64,000 nt of DNA, taken from Prolixibacteraceae bacterium (GTDB lineage: Bacteria > Bacteroidota > Bacteroidia > Bacteroidales > Prolixibacteraceae). A model generated the notes under the pieces. It did not search any database. It saw only the letters and a program-made list of their open reading frames with translations, and was not told the DNA's origin. The stretch lies in contig JAIBEZ010000007.1 of assembly GCA_019459485.1 (NCBI GenBank), positions 1 through 64,000 on the forward strand, read 5' to 3'. Made by a program: the position numbers and the translations under genes. Positions 48,518 through 56,825 of the stretch are shown in pieces. The stretch's first letter is position 1, and every line of letters begins with the position of its first letter.

Positions 48518-50464
48518 ATGAAATTAACCGTGATCATTGTCAATTACAACGTTAAATATTTTCTGGAGCAATGTCTTTATGCAGCTTATAAAGCAGCATC
48601 GAAAACAAGTTCCGAAATTATCGTGGTTGACAACGATTCTGTTGATGGTTCCTGTCAAATGGTTACCGAAAAATTTCCGGAGGCAACATTGATAGCCAAC
48701 AAAGAAAATGTTGGTTTTTCAAAAGCCAACAATCAAGCCATCCGAATCGCGCAGGGTGAATACATTTTACTTCTGAACCCTGATACTGTAGTCGAAGAAG
48801 ACTGCTTTCTGAAGATCGTTCAATTTATGGACAAAACGCCTGCTGCCGGTGGATTGGGTGTAAAAATGATTGATGGCAAAGGCCGTTTCTTGCCTGAATC
48901 GAAACGCGGGTTACCAACTCCTGAAGTTGCATTCTGGAAAATGTTTGGATTTTCAAGCCTTTTCCCTCATTCAAAACGTTTTGGCCGATACCACTTGGGC
49001 TATCTCGACAACGAGCAGATTCATGAAGTTGAAGTGCTGGCAGGCGCTTTTATGCTGCTCCGCCGCGAAACACTCGATAAAGTTGGCTTACTCGACGAAG
49101 ATTATTTTATGTACGGCGAAGACATCGACCTTTCTTACCGAATCACGAAAGGCGGTTACAAAAACTACTACTTCCCGGAAACAACTATCATTCATTATAA
49201 GGGAGAAAGCACCAAAAAGGGCAGCATCAACTACGTAAAAGTGTTTTACAATGCGATGATCATCTTTGCAAAAAAACATTTTTCGAAAGGGAATGCCCGA
49301 AAATATGCCATTTTGATCAATCTGGCCATATACTTCCGGGCTATTTTAACACTAACCGGACAATTCACAAAATCAGCTATTTTACCGGCAATCGATGCCC
49401 TGATGATTTACATTGGTTTTGCAGTTTTATTGCCAAATTGGGAAGCTTACAAATACGAACGGGGTTACTATCCCCCCGAATATCTGCACTTTGCTGTTCC
49501 TATCTATATCCTGATATGGATTTGCTGCATCTGGTTTAACGGTGGTTACCGGAAAAACATTCAGTTCGCGCGAATCTTTAAAGGATTGCTTTGGGGAACA
49601 CTTTCCATCCTTATTTTTTATTCTCTGGTTGATGAAAGTATGCGTTACTCAAGGGCATTGCTTCTTTTGGGTTCCGGCTGGGCATTTCTGGCGTTGCCTA
49701 CTTATCGGTATTTATTATATAAACTGCGTGTATCCGGATTGGAACTTGAACTCGATCATCAAAAACGCATTGCTGTGGTGGCTGCGCTGGAAGAATCAAA
49801 ACGAATATCGGAACTGATTACACAGTCAGGATTAAATATTGACGTGGTTGGATTTGTTTCACCCAATGATTCGGTTCACCAGCAATTTTATCTGGGAAAT
49901 ATTCACCAGTTGCCCGAAATTATCCGCATCAATAAAATTGACGAACTAATTTTTTCATCCGGAGATATTCCTTCGCAGGAAATCATCAGGATTATGCTCG
50001 AATTAAGCGAGCTGAACATCGACTATAAAATTGCTCCACCCGAAAGCCTTTCAATTATTGGCAGCAACTCAATTTCTACTGCGGGCGATTTATATGTGGT
50101 TCACATCAACTCAATCGCAAAGGAAAACAACAAACAAAACAAACGTGCTTTCGACCTTGCAATGGCAATTGCCCTGCTTTTTCTTTCTCCTTTTATAATT
50201 TGGCTCACCCATTCCCAAACAGGGTTCCTCCGGAGTATTTTCGAAGTTTTCGCCGGAAATAAAAGTTGGGTTGGATACTGTGCCGGAAATAAAGATCACT
50301 TGCCGCCGATAAAAAAAGGCATCCTCTCCCCTGCTTCAATTTATCCTGAAAACATTCAGGAGAAAAAGAAGGATGAACTGAACATTGTTTACGCCAAAGA
50401 TTACAAGCTGATGAACGATATGGAAATCGTGCTGAAAGCCTGGAGAAATATAGGGAAACCATGA
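48518..50464 (+). CDS. Family 2 glycosyltransferase fused to a degenerate phosphoglycosyl transferase
   Basis: 648 residues. Residues 1-260 form a WcaA/rhamnosyltransferase-like GT2 (LTVIIVNYNVKYFLEQCL, IIVVDNDSVDG, LLNPDTVV, MYGEDIDLSYRI). Several transmembrane helices follow (about 265-410), then a CoA-binding-like Rossmann segment (about 420-560). The C-terminal NKRAFDLAMAIALLFLSPFIIW resembles the membrane anchor of PF02397, but the catalytic DE and PRP motifs are missing. The PGT part thus looks structural. It is coupled to the GNAT gene by a 4-bp overlap. Confidence 0.85.
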   Translation: MKLTVIIVNYNVKYFLEQCLYAAYKAASKTSSEIIVVDNDSVDGSCQMVTEKFPEATLIANKENVGFSKANNQAIRIAQGEYILLLNPDTVVEEDCFLKIVQFMDKTPAAGGLGVKMIDGKGRFLPESKRGLPTPEVAFWKMFGFSSLFPHSKRFGRYHLGYLDNEQIHEVEVLAGAFMLLRRETLDKVGLLDEDYFMYGEDIDLSYRITKGGYKNYYFPETTIIHYKGESTKKGSINYVKVFYNAMIIFAKKHFSKGNARKYAILINLAIYFRAILTLTGQFTKSAILPAIDALMIYIGFAVLLPNWEAYKYERGYYPPEYLHFAVPIYILIWICCIWFNGGYRKNIQFARIFKGLLWGTLSILIFYSLVDESMRYSRALLLLGSGWAFLALPTYRYLLYKLRVSGLELELDHQKRIAVVAALEESKRISELITQSGLNIDVVGFVSPNDSVHQQFYLGNIHQLPEIIRINKIDELIFSSGDIPSQEIIRIMLELSELNIDYKIAPPESLSIIGSNSISTAGDLYVVHINSIAKENNKQNKRAFDLAMAIALLFLSPFIIWLTHSQTGFLRSIFEVFAGNKSWVGYCAGNKDHLPPIKKGILSPASIYPENIQEKKKDELNIVYAKDYKLMNDMEIVLKAWRNIGKP

Positions 50465-50988
50465 TCCGCCACAAACTTGAATTTGGGAAAGTTCGTTTCA
50501 GGGCTTTGGAACCCGACGACATTGACCTGTTGTACGATTGGGAAAACGATGCAAAAATCTGGGAAGTGAGCAACACTTATGAGCCATTCTCAAAATACAT
50601 TCTGGCAAAATACATCAAGGATTCGCAGCGCGACATATACGAAAGCAAACAGGTACGCATGATTATTGAAACGCTGGAAGGAAACGCTGTCGGCGCCATC
50701 GACCTGTTCGATTTTGATCCATTCCATTTCAGGGCAGGCGTTGGTATTCTGATTCATGATGAAAAAGACCGCAAAATGGGTTATGCCAACGATGCGCTTC
50801 AACTGCTTTGCAGCTATGCCGCCAATTACCTCCGTTTACACCAATTGTTTGCCAACATTACCGCAGACAACCTGGCAAGTATTCAATTGTTCAAAAACAA
50901 CGGATTTGAACTTTCCGGTACAAAAAAAGACTGGCGCCGAACTTTGGATGGCTGGAAAACGGAACTCTTTTTTCAGAAGATATTGTAA
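50461..50988 (+). CDS. GNAT acetyltransferase (RimJ/RimL type)
   Basis: A 175-residue protein with VRFRALEPDDIDLLYDWENDAKIWEVS at the start, AVGAIDLFDFDP, and the acetyl-CoA-binding KDRKMGYANDALQLLCSYA, followed by FANITADNLASIQLFKNNGFEL. This is the acetyltransf_3 subgroup that modifies protein N-termini or small amines. It overlaps the GT2 fusion by 4 bp, so a sugar-amine or lipid-linked substrate is possible. Confidence 0.9.
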   Translation: MIRHKLEFGKVRFRALEPDDIDLLYDWENDAKIWEVSNTYEPFSKYILAKYIKDSQRDIYESKQVRMIIETLEGNAVGAIDLFDFDPFHFRAGVGILIHDEKDRKMGYANDALQLLCSYAANYLRLHQLFANITADNLASIQLFKNNGFELSGTKKDWRRTLDGWKTELFFQKIL

Positions 50989-50997
50989 CTGTTCAAT

Positions 50998-51291
50998 CAC
51001 CAGACAATAGTCCCGGAACAGCAAGCAAGTGTGTCGGAATATCAAACAATTGCGTCCGAGCATCAAGCAAGTGTGTCGGAATATCAAGCAATTGCGTCCG
51101 AGCATCAAACATTCGCGTCGGAACATCAAGCAATCATGATAAATTATCAAACATTTGCTTCGGTTCATCAAACAATTGTGTCGGACCATTAAGCAATAAC
51201 CCCGCAGCATCAAACAATTCATTCTGATCGTTAATCAGTAACATCTCAACATTGATAACTTGTATCTGAGCGGCAATCACCCGATTCACAA
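50998..51291 (+). repeat. About 14-unit, 21-bp-period variable tandem array
   Basis: Consecutive 21-bp units with consensus near CATCAAGCAATTG followed by CGTCGGAA. The first nine are clearest and the last four or five are degenerate. In the sense of the downstream gene the unit reads GCATCAAGCAATTG, close to GCATCGGCAGTTG of the array at 26770-27021. The array begins 10 bp after the GNAT stop and ends about 240 bp before the 51532 gene. The remaining 240 bp are AT-rich with a possible TTTG ... TAAATTAG promoter near 51455-51482. A 7-residue-periodic minus-strand frame is a by-product. Confidence 0.85.
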
Positions 51292-51531
51292 CAACGTTTA
51301 ATCCAAACTGATTTCAGCTCATTGGCTTTGGTCAGGTAATTAATATTACCGAAAATAAGAATAGTTAAACTGCTGACAGTAAAATGAATGTACAATCGTC
51401 CAACAAAACAAAAAATAAATAAAAGATTACGCAAAAAGAACATGAAATTATTTTTTTGTTTAGTTGATATTCCGTAAATTAGCTCGGGTTGTTTATTCTT
51501 ATCCATGCAATTATGAAATCAATTTGTTTTT

Positions 51532-52470
51532 ATGACCCAAAATCAGGAAAATAAAATTAATTCACTTGAAACTCTTATTTTGTTTTGCGAGGAGAAAGCC
51601 GACACTACTGCAAATCTTCCGGAATTTGATCAAAATCTGGCGGAATTAAAAAGTACTGTAGCTGAAATAAAATTGACAGGCGAAAAACAAAAAAAAGGTT
51701 TGACCGGAATAGCTGCTACTAAAAAACAGCTACGAACCAAATTAATTGACCTGGGCTCTGACAGCGCCCGGAAATTAACCTCTTATGCCACATTAAAAGA
51801 GCAATTCACCTTGCTTGGCACCATCGATTTTACAATTACTGATTTCAATCGTTTTTCAGACCTTGAACTCAGAGACAATTGCCAGATCGTTTACAACGCA
51901 GCCCAGGAAATCCTCGAAGATCTGGGCAGTTATTTCATTAACGAGGAAACGCAGGCCATTTTGCAGGGAGCAATTAACGATTTTAACAGTTCGATGAGTG
52001 CCCCGCGCCTCGGAGCGACTGCAAAAAGTCAGCTGACCAAGCAACTGGTTGTGTTATTCAAACGTGCTGAAGTTGCTGAAACCCGTATGAATGCTTCGGT
52101 TGAACTGATCAGAAATTCGAATGCTGATTTTTACAACGGATACCAGGCAGCGGGCAAAGTAATTAAACGCGGAAAGGCAAGTTTATCGGTTAGAGGAGTG
52201 GTTACAGAAGCTCAAACGAGCAACCCGCTTAAGGGGGTAACCGTGACTTTTATTCCGGTAAACGGAACCGCAAAACTGATACAGGCATCGGGCAATGGTG
52301 CCGGTTTGGTTAAGAAAACTGCGGCCAAAGGTGGTTTTAATATTAAATCGCTCGAAGGCGGAACTTACCAGGTACTGTTTCAGAAACCTGGATATGCCGA
52401 ATCAACCCAAGAAGTGAATGTAAACAATGGCGAACTATGTGTTGTGAACGCAACACTGGAAAAGAAATAA
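51532..52470 (+). CDS. Helical protein with C-terminal carboxypeptidase-regulatory-like domain, beside a 21-bp array
   Basis: 312 residues with no signal peptide. Residues 1-220 are helical and homologous over their length to the protein at 25737-26423: GLTGIAATKKQLRTKLID, the SDLELRDN region, SYFINEETQAILQGAINDFN and NADFYNGYQAAGKVIK align in order. Residues about 228-312 form a beta-sandwich like CarboxypepD_reg (LSVRGVVTEAQTSNPLKGVTVTFIP ... GGFNIKSLEGGTYQVLFQKPGY). This domain is usually periplasmic, so its presence without a signal peptide is odd. A terminator follows. Function unknown. Confidence 0.8.
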   Translation: MTQNQENKINSLETLILFCEEKADTTANLPEFDQNLAELKSTVAEIKLTGEKQKKGLTGIAATKKQLRTKLIDLGSDSARKLTSYATLKEQFTLLGTIDFTITDFNRFSDLELRDNCQIVYNAAQEILEDLGSYFINEETQAILQGAINDFNSSMSAPRLGATAKSQLTKQLVVLFKRAEVAETRMNASVELIRNSNADFYNGYQAAGKVIKRGKASLSVRGVVTEAQTSNPLKGVTVTFIPVNGTAKLIQASGNGAGLVKKTAAKGGFNIKSLEGGTYQVLFQKPGYAESTQEVNVNNGELCVVNATLEKK

Positions 52471-52500
52471 GCCAATCCACACATTCCATCCACCCAAAAG

Positions 52501-52533
52501 AAAGAGACCTGTGCATGGAGGGTCTCTTTTTTT
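52501..52533 (+). terminator. Rho-independent terminator
   Basis: Stem AAAGAGACC / GGTCTCTTT with an 11-base loop and seven T, 30 bp after the stop of the 51532 gene. It ends that transcript just before the next ATG. Confidence 0.9.
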
Positions 52534-53805
52534 ATGAACAAACCATACAAAAACCAAATGAAAAAAAAGGACAAGGGCAAAAATGCACAGCAACAAAAGC
52601 AGGAAGAAATTCATCAGAAGAATTGCTACCTGAAACGGATAAAAGCAATGATGGGAATCATTGGAGATGAATCGGCTTTTGATCTTTTGGGAACGAAAGG
52701 GGTTGAATCTTTGTATTTTTTTCGGTTGCGTCCCGTGAAACTAATAAGCGCCGAAAATTCAGATTTAAAGGCTACAAAACAAGACTTAATTGCGATGAAC
52801 AAAGTCCTAAACTGGATGCTTCGAGATTCATTGGTTAATATTGGTTCGGATAAAAAACAAATAAGCCTGTACGATTATTTTTGTTACCCCGAAACTATAC
52901 TATTATACTGGCGAAATGTTGATAAAGATAACTGCCTAAACCCGGAAGCTTTTAAAAATAAATTTCCAGTCTTCAATGATTTTGATTCTATAAGACTTGA
53001 AGCCTATCGAAAAAAAGAAGAATCTATGCAATTAATTTCATTGTTCTTTACTCAGCTAGGACGTTTCACCATTCGGTTTGAGTTAGAAGCTTCAAAACTT
53101 GATACATCTTCATATCACCCAAAAGCCTTCTATAACAATTACCTCGTTTACTTTGAGAAACCGGAAACCGAATTATTTGAAATTGATGGACACAAACGCA
53201 CTATTTTCAGGATAAACATATACAATGAAAATAAGGTTACAGGAATAACTATAAAACCCGAACAGCTTGGAATAAATGGGCTATTAAAAGATCTTCCCCT
53301 AAAAGTTTACATACAAAAACATGCGCTCGACCGGATAAATGAGCGGATTGGGGATCATTTTACCGATTTAAATTATTCTGAAGTTATTGATATGGTCTTG
53401 AAGCATCAGACTTTTCCGACGGATGATGGTGGCTACTTGTTTCCATATACCTACATGAACAAAAGGCTGGGATACCTGAAAGCAAATATCTTTGGTGACC
53501 GATTGATTTTTCGTACTTTTTTATTTCTCACCAATAACGGTACTCCTGAAGGAAATAAACTGGCTAAATTATTGGGTATTCAGAAAGCTGATAAGAAATA
53601 CCTGGGCATTGATAACCTAAAAACGTTTATCAATTCGGATATCGAATCGAACGAAAATCTAAAACGGATTTTTTGTCAGACTGGGTGCGGTGAATTGTTT
53701 GAGTTGATAAAAATTATGAGGATAAATCCATCTCCAACCATTCATTGCGCCGATTTTTTGGAAAAATACCTTGGATTAAAGCGGGAAGAACAGTTAAATA
53801 AGTAG
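52534..53805 (+). CDS. Hypothetical protein with a C-terminal HxxxRxxER motif
   Basis: Up to 423 residues. ATG at 52534 sits in the terminator T-tract, so 52558 or MMGIIGDESAF (52648) may be the real start. I do not recognise a named family. A notable segment near residue 265 is YIQKHALDRINERIGDHFTDL. Its His-Arg-Glu-Arg pattern resembles RelE-like/DUF4258-like nucleases, and it is followed by LGYLKANIFGDRLIFRTFLFLTN. The rest is mixed alpha/beta and soluble. Toxin or nuclease activity is speculation from one motif. Confidence 0.6.
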   Translation: MNKPYKNQMKKKDKGKNAQQQKQEEIHQKNCYLKRIKAMMGIIGDESAFDLLGTKGVESLYFFRLRPVKLISAENSDLKATKQDLIAMNKVLNWMLRDSLVNIGSDKKQISLYDYFCYPETILLYWRNVDKDNCLNPEAFKNKFPVFNDFDSIRLEAYRKKEESMQLISLFFTQLGRFTIRFELEASKLDTSSYHPKAFYNNYLVYFEKPETELFEIDGHKRTIFRINIYNENKVTGITIKPEQLGINGLLKDLPLKVYIQKHALDRINERIGDHFTDLNYSEVIDMVLKHQTFPTDDGGYLFPYTYMNKRLGYLKANIFGDRLIFRTFLFLTNNGTPEGNKLAKLLGIQKADKKYLGIDNLKTFINSDIESNENLKRIFCQTGCGELFELIKIMRINPSPTIHCADFLEKYLGLKREEQLNK

Positions 53806-53894
53806 TAACTTTCGTTGGACAAATTTGACAATCATAACACTTTAACCGTCCACGAAGTCATAATTGTACAGCGAATGAAAAAAAACAAAAGCCA

Positions 53895-54440
53895 ATGGAT
53901 AAACAATACAACCACGATGGTTTTATTCCCAAACATGGTGGTTACGAACGTTTGATAACCTACCAAAAAGCCGAAATTATTTACGATGGCACCTACTATT
54001 TCTGCAAAAAATATTTTCAACTTTATGACAGAACCATTGACCAAATGATACAAGCTGCCCGTTCGGGCAAACAAAATATTGTTGAAGGGAGCATGGCGTC
54101 AGGGACTTCAAAAGAAATGGAAATCAAACTCACCAACGTTGCCCGGGCTTCGCTCGAAGAACTTTTAGTCGATTACAAAGACTTTTTGCGTATCCGCAAA
54201 CTTCAAATCTGGGACAAGAAGCACTTCTATTATCCCCATCTCACAAAACTACTTACGACTCCTAACGCTACTTACGAAACTTACCAGAAAGGTATTGAAA
54301 GCTCCAATCCAGAGGTATCAGCCAATGTAATGATTGGCTTAATCAAAATAACTTCCTACTTACTCGCCAAGCAGTTAAAAACTTTGGAAAAAGAATTTTT
54401 GCAGGAGGGTGGGCTGCGGGAACGAATGTCGCAGGCTTGA
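53895..54440 (+). CDS. Four-helix-bundle suffix-domain protein
   Basis: A 181-residue protein: FIPKHGGYERLITYQKAEIIYDGTYYFCKKYF, then DQMIQAARSGKQNIVEGSMASGTSKEMEIKLTNVARASLEELL. This is the S23-like four-helix bundle with the extra 'suffix' domain at the C-terminus (about 115-181). It is a longer relative of the gene at 32890, without the G/C-rich inverted repeats. Function unknown; no retroelement is nearby. Confidence 0.88.
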   Translation: MDKQYNHDGFIPKHGGYERLITYQKAEIIYDGTYYFCKKYFQLYDRTIDQMIQAARSGKQNIVEGSMASGTSKEMEIKLTNVARASLEELLVDYKDFLRIRKLQIWDKKHFYYPHLTKLLTTPNATYETYQKGIESSNPEVSANVMIGLIKITSYLLAKQLKTLEKEFLQEGGLRERMSQA

Positions 54441-54509
54441 ATTGATGTAAGGCGGAAACAAAAATAAAAACAACTTTGAAAATCATCAACTTGTATATAA
54501 ACTCCCTTT

Positions 54510-54604
54510 TTAGATTTCTCGTTTTCGCGTCAAATCCAGCAACCCATTTATAATTGTAAGCGGATGAGCCGGATTTCCCGGAATGTAAAGATCGATGGGA
54601 TGTT
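54510..54604 (-). pseudogene. Duplicate 3' end of the NuoB-like gene
   Basis: The minus strand reads VKHPIDLYIPGNPAHPLTII then NGLLDLTRKREI and a stop. This nearly matches the C-terminus of the protein at 55795-56550 (YPVDLYIPGNPAHPL ... DLTRKKKW). It is a direct repeat of the gene end. HicB, a HicA remnant and the MNT/HEPN pair lie between the two copies. Confidence 0.9.
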
Positions 54605-54676
54605 TTACTTCAATAAGTTCAGAAACTCATCCAGTTCCATGTCCAAATCTTCACGGATTATTTTACGCATCAATCC
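54605..54676 (-). pseudogene. HicA-like C-terminal remnant
   Basis: The minus frame reads GLMRKIIREDLDMELDEFLNLLK and a stop, which fits the last helix of HicA toxins. An in-frame stop lies just before it. It follows hicB on the same strand, so a former hicBA pair has lost its toxin. It joins the duplicated NuoB-like end directly at 54604/54605. Confidence 0.6.
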
Positions 54677-54687
54677 TTAGGAAGGTC

Positions 54688-54924
54688 TTAAACAATTGTC
54701 ACCTGCATTTCTCTAAAACCCACAAAACGATTAAATCCTGAAACATTTGTTGTTTCTTCATCCATGCAAATATCGATCACCTCTTTGATGTTTCCCATGG
54801 CTTCATCAATGGTTTTGCCATAAGAGTAACAGCCTTTGAAAACAGGGCAACTAACGATGTAAACATTGTCTTCGTCTTGCTCGACGAGGATAGGAAGGTG
54901 TAACATCTTGTCTTTTGGCATCAT
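54688..54924 (-). CDS. HicB-like antitoxin (orphan)
   Basis: A 78-residue protein with LHLPILVEQDEDNVYIVSCPVFKGCYSYGKTIDEAMGNIKEVIDICMDE. This is the HicB/DUF1902 fold with the CPxFxGCYSxGxTxxEA signature. The matching toxin seems reduced to a remnant at 54605-54676. The short C-terminus has no separate DNA-binding domain. ATG at 54924 or 54921 may be used. Confidence 0.85.
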   Translation of the reverse strand: MMPKDKMLHLPILVEQDEDNVYIVSCPVFKGCYSYGKTIDEAMGNIKEVIDICMDEETTNVSGFNRFVGFREMQVTIV

Positions 54925-55067
54925 AATAGTTCTTTAAACGTCTGGTAATCTTATTAGTGCCTTGTAATTTACAAGGTAAAGATAACAAAAAAGAGTTGGC
55001 CAAAACAACTCACATTCTAAACGCTGCAGGGATTTGAACTTAAGTATTACCGGCGATTTGCTTTCCA

Positions 55068-55466
55068 TTATTCCTTTATTCCGATCATCTGAAGTGCCAG
55101 ATTTCTAAACTCCTGTGCAATATTGATTGACAGTTCTAATTCTTCTTTTGTCAAATAAACGTTTTTATTCGGATATCTGATCTGAACACTGAACCCATTT
55201 AATAAGATTGCCTGATCATAGATATCTTCTGACAACGCTATTTTTTGAGATAACAGATCCAGCAGGTAAACTAAATTATGGGTGCGTTGAAAATCAATCC
55301 CATAATAGACAAGCGAAGCTTTTAAGTATTTTTCAGTTGCCTGTTGACAATGAAATGCAATGGTGTCAAAATATTCAGGAATATGAAGAAAAATCAATTT
55401 AGCGGAACCCAAATCATGGTCAGCTTTATCAATCCACTCTCTGATCAACTGACTATCTGCGCTCAT
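55068..55466 (-). CDS. HEPN-domain protein, toxin of a MNT/HEPN pair
   Basis: A 132-residue helical protein: REWIDKADHDLGSAKLIF, IAFHCQQATEKYLKASLVYYGIDFQRTHNLVYLL. The RTHNL segment corresponds to the RxxxxH-type RNase motif of HEPN proteins, and the FHCQQATEKYLKA helix is typical. It overlaps the nucleotidyltransferase gene by 14 bp, forming a MNT-HEPN type VII-like TA module in which the MNT partner can AMPylate HEPN. Confidence 0.88.
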   Translation of the reverse strand: MSADSQLIREWIDKADHDLGSAKLIFLHIPEYFDTIAFHCQQATEKYLKASLVYYGIDFQRTHNLVYLLDLLSQKIALSEDIYDQAILLNGFSVQIRYPNKNVYLTKEELELSINIAQEFRNLALQMIGIKE

Positions 55467-55770
55467 AAAGAATCTTTGATGTTTTCACGACATTACTTAA
55501 AAAAGAATTTTTCTCTGTTTGCCCGTGTTCAAATTCCTGATTGGTATAAACGAGTATATCCATAGGAACCATTGAGCCGATCAGCAATTTCTGAATATCA
55601 AAACTTCTCCGATGAGGTGGCAAATCGGTATCTTGAATAATCAAAAGATCTATATCACTATCCATATTTGGAGTGCCTGCTGCATAGGAACCAAATAAAA
55701 TAATTTTATCAGGATTGAATTTAGCGGCAATCCTATTAACGATATCGTATATCTTTGATGTTTCAATCAT
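55453..55770 (-). CDS. MNT-type minimal nucleotidyltransferase (antitoxin)
   Basis: A 105-residue protein with KIILFGSYAAGTPNMDSDIDLLIIQD, the GSxAxG ... DxD motif of minimal nucleotidyltransferases, and a third acidic residue in PMDILVYT. It lies upstream of the HEPN gene with overlap. It probably neutralises HEPN by adding AMP to a tyrosine. The pair lies between the two copies of the NuoB-like 3' end. Confidence 0.9.
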   Translation of the reverse strand: MIETSKIYDIVNRIAAKFNPDKIILFGSYAAGTPNMDSDIDLLIIQDTDLPPHRRSFDIQKLLIGSMVPMDILVYTNQEFEHGQTEKNSFLSNVVKTSKILYERR

Positions 55771-55794
55771 GCCATTTATTAAATCAAACGCAAG

Positions 55795-56550
55795 TTACCA
55801 TTTTTTCTTTCTGGTCAAATCCAGTAATCCATTAATAATTGTAAGCGGATGCGCCGGGTTTCCCGGAATGTACAGATCAACCGGATATTTGTCCAAAAAA
55901 CTGCGGTTAAGGGCTGAACTGCCTGCATGAATTCCGCCACTGATGGCATCGGTTCCGACCAAAACAATTATTTTGGGTTCGGGAACGGCATCATAACAAA
56001 TCTGTAAGGCTTCGGCCATATTTTCGGTAATCGGACCGGTAATCACAATTCCATCGGCATGACGGGGCGATGCCACAAATTCGATCCCGTAACGCCCCAT
56101 ATCAAACTGTACATTATTCGAAGCATTCAATTCCCACTCGCAGCTGTTATCGCCACCGGCACTTACCTGCCTCAGCTTTAATGAACTTCCAAACACACGA
56201 TGAATGTCGCTTCTGACCGTTTCCGGATTCACTTCGACCAACTTGTCTTCGCCTTCTTTAACGATGAGACGTTCGCGTTCGTTGGTCGATATTTTATACT
56301 CGCTGGTAAACCTGATTTTGTTGGGAAATTGTTTGGCACATTCACCACAGTATGTACATTTGCCCATATCGATGCTCACCGGATTGGACGCAATCGCATT
56401 AACCGGACACAAATCAATCAATTCAGTTTCATTTACCTTTTCGGTAGTAATAACAGGACGACCCCTGAAAATGCCGGGAACTTTTGTGGTCGCAGTATTC
56501 CGAATATATTGTTTCCCCTGATGATAGACTATCCTTAAGTTATTGAACAT
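55795..56550 (-). CDS. NuoB/HycG-like subunit fused to a ferredoxin-like domain, lacking three of four cluster ligands
   Basis: 251 residues. The N-terminus (about 30-90) has a ferredoxin-like site: C48 in DLCPVNAI and C65, C68 and C71 in CTYCGEC. The C-terminal half is a HycG/NuoB-like small subunit with RHADGIVITGPITENMAEALQ and EPKIIVLVG. Typical family members bind a 4Fe-4S cluster by CxxC, GxC and PGCP. Here only C137 (NSCEWEL) remains, and the others read GTDAISGG (D201) and PGNPAHP (N231). It is the last gene of the hydrogenase-like operon, separated from the large subunit by a repeat-rich gap. Confidence 0.88.
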   Translation of the reverse strand: MFNNLRIVYHQGKQYIRNTATTKVPGIFRGRPVITTEKVNETELIDLCPVNAIASNPVSIDMGKCTYCGECAKQFPNKIRFTSEYKISTNERERLIVKEGEDKLVEVNPETVRSDIHRVFGSSLKLRQVSAGGDNSCEWELNASNNVQFDMGRYGIEFVASPRHADGIVITGPITENMAEALQICYDAVPEPKIIVLVGTDAISGGIHAGSSALNRSFLDKYPVDLYIPGNPAHPLTIINGLLDLTRKKKW

Positions 56551-56594
56551 GATGTGTCGCTTTATGAATTATATCTAATGAAACTACATTTTTA

Positions 56595-56818
56595 AAGGTC
56601 TTTCACTTCCGTCCGAAAAGAGGTATTGCATTGAACAACAATCTTGCGCGGACGGTTTCACTTTTTACTCTTCATCCGTTGGCTGAAGCCAACGGCAAAG
56701 GATATCGTTCTAATCATTTTTTTCGCGATATCCTTTACCGCTAAATGAATGTGATGGTCTGTATCCTAAACCAGAATCCCAAGGCTTTCCCCTAACTTAA
56801 GGGGAACTGGAAGGGGGC
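56595..56818 (+). repeat. Three dispersed repeats inside the hydrogenase-like operon
   Basis: The TTCCGTCCG ... GCGCGGACGG-TTTCACTTTTT block lies at 56608-56655 (relative of 20240-20302). The CCGTTGGCTGAAGCCAACGG hairpin lies at about 56677-56696, inside a larger aaaggatatcg/cgatatccttt inverted repeat. A CCCCTAACTTAAGGGG hairpin lies near 56790-56805. No gene is seen in the 275-bp gap. Confidence 0.75.
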
Positions 56819-56825
56819 TTCTTTC

